From Nonomuraea indica (lineage in GTDB: Bacteria; Actinomycetota; Actinomycetes; Streptosporangiales; Streptosporangiaceae): DNA of 64,000 nucleotides. The stretch's first letter is position 1, and every line of letters begins with the position of its first letter. Under the pieces are notes generated by a model that saw nothing but the letters and a program-made list of their open reading frames with translations, searched no databases and was not told the DNA's origin. Made by a program: the position numbers and the translations under genes. Of this stretch, positions 63,705 to 64,000 are shown piece after piece. The DNA is taken from assembly GCF_002850745.1 (NCBI RefSeq), contig NZ_KZ559467.1, forward strand, positions 383,319 to 447,318, written 5' to 3'.

Positions 63705-64000
63705 GTGGCAGTCATCGATCCCGCAGAAGAGATCAACGAGCTCGCGGGCACGCTCCGGAGCATCCAGGACGTGCTCGACCTCGACGCTATGCGCAAGCAG
63801 ATCGAGGATCTGGAGCAGCAGGTTGCCGCCCCGGACCTGTGGGACGACCCCGACCAGGCCCAGAAGGTCACCAGCAAGCTCTCCCACCTGCAGGGCGAGC
63901 TCAACCGGGTCGAGGGCCTGGTCCGCCGGCTCGACGACCTGTCGGTCCTCTACGAGCTGGCGGTCGAGGAGGGCGACGACGACACGAAGGCCGAGGCCGA
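63705..64000 (+). CDS. prfB: Peptide chain release factor 2, N-terminal part
   Basis: The gene runs off the window; 98 codons are visible. They match the RF2 N-terminal domain: an N-terminal helix pair, IEDLEQQVAAPDLWDDPDQAQKVTSKLSHLQGELNRVEGLVRRLDDLSVLYELAVEEGDDD. RF2 recognises UGA and UAA. The programmed frameshift of many bacterial prfB genes is absent: the frame is continuous, with no CTTTGA near codon 25. GTG 63705 has GGGAG 5-9 nt upstream and is close to the predicted transcript start. Confidence 0.9.
   Translation, partial: MAVIDPAEEINELAGTLRSIQDVLDLDAMRKQIEDLEQQVAAPDLWDDPDQAQKVTSKLSHLQGELNRVEGLVRRLDDLSVLYELAVEEGDDDTKAEA

Noticed and set aside
63705..64000. Programmed frameshift in prfB
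   Set aside because: The frame is continuous through the first 98 codons and no internal TGA with slippery sequence occurs.

Overview
The window is GC-rich, densely packed chromosomal DNA from an actinomycete. The gene order mtrA-mtrB-lpqB-comF-hpf-(response regulator)-secA-(Rv3235-like)...prfB is a conserved actinobacterial backbone. Together with a DasR/N-acetylglucosamine PTS locus, a MoxR/DUF58/DUF4350/DUF4129 block, LVIVD-repeat secreted proteins and a 1.6-kresidue NAD-glutamate dehydrogenase, it points to a filamentous actinomycete, probably Streptosporangiales (Nonomuraea/Actinomadura-like). That placement is inference. I see no rRNA, tRNA, insertion sequence, prophage or CRISPR array.

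Layout. 0-4.4 kb: end of a cation-efflux gene, a MerR/GerMN pair, and two different S-adenosylhomocysteine hydrolases in tandem. 4.4-9.8 kb: a DUF305 lipoprotein diverging from three consecutive secreted LVIVD-repeat paralogues, each with its own strong ribosome binding site and followed by a hairpin. 9.8-17.3 kb: an RDD protein, a SpoIIM-like protein, and an overlapping minus-strand block (membrane protein, DUF4129, DUF4350, MoxR, DUF58). 17.5-29.7 kb: the housekeeping backbone with MtrAB-LpqB, ComF, ribosome hibernation factor behind a structured leader, a response regulator with a short coupled leader ORF, a YcaQ-type glycosylase, and SecA. 29.8-31.4 kb: an alpha/beta hydrolase with a 12-residue leader peptide, and an Rv3235-family protein. 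31.5-37.8 kb: GlcNAc uptake and recycling, with EIIC, a DasR-type regulator, a 22-bp palindrome, a SIS-domain enzyme, EIIB, EIIA, HPr and a NagZ-type lipoprotein. 37.9-40.6 kb: three HAD hydrolases and a DUF6912-type protein. 40.7-44.2 kb: a penicillin-binding protein diverging from a LysR regulator that overlaps a class A beta-lactamase-like gene. 44.2-49.6 kb: acetoacetyl-CoA synthetase, an FMN reductase coupled to an NmrA/quinone-oxidoreductase fusion, and a divergent AraC regulator. 49.6-53.5 kb: a Tat-exported bicovalent flavoprotein, and a NuoF-ferredoxin fusion with a ferric-reductase-like membrane protein. 53.7-56.7 kb: secreted DUF1996 and DUF4142 proteins diverging from an ECF sigma factor with a very small anti-sigma factor. 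56.8-64 kb: tryptophan 2,3-dioxygenase, NAD-glutamate dehydrogenase, a lipoprotein and the start of prfB.

Main points for follow-up. The EIIA protein carries Arg where the phosphorylated His should be. The DasR-type regulator and the SIS gene share a perfect 22-bp operator-like palindrome. A promoter and a stable hairpin series precede hpf. Three LVIVD paralogues sit beside DUF305. LysR, beta-lactamase and PBP genes look like one cell-wall response unit. A HAD gene combines an Asn in place of the nucleophilic Asp with an apparent AUC start. Several short leader ORFs have near-perfect Shine-Dalgarno sequences. GC-rich minisatellites recur in the intergenic spaces.
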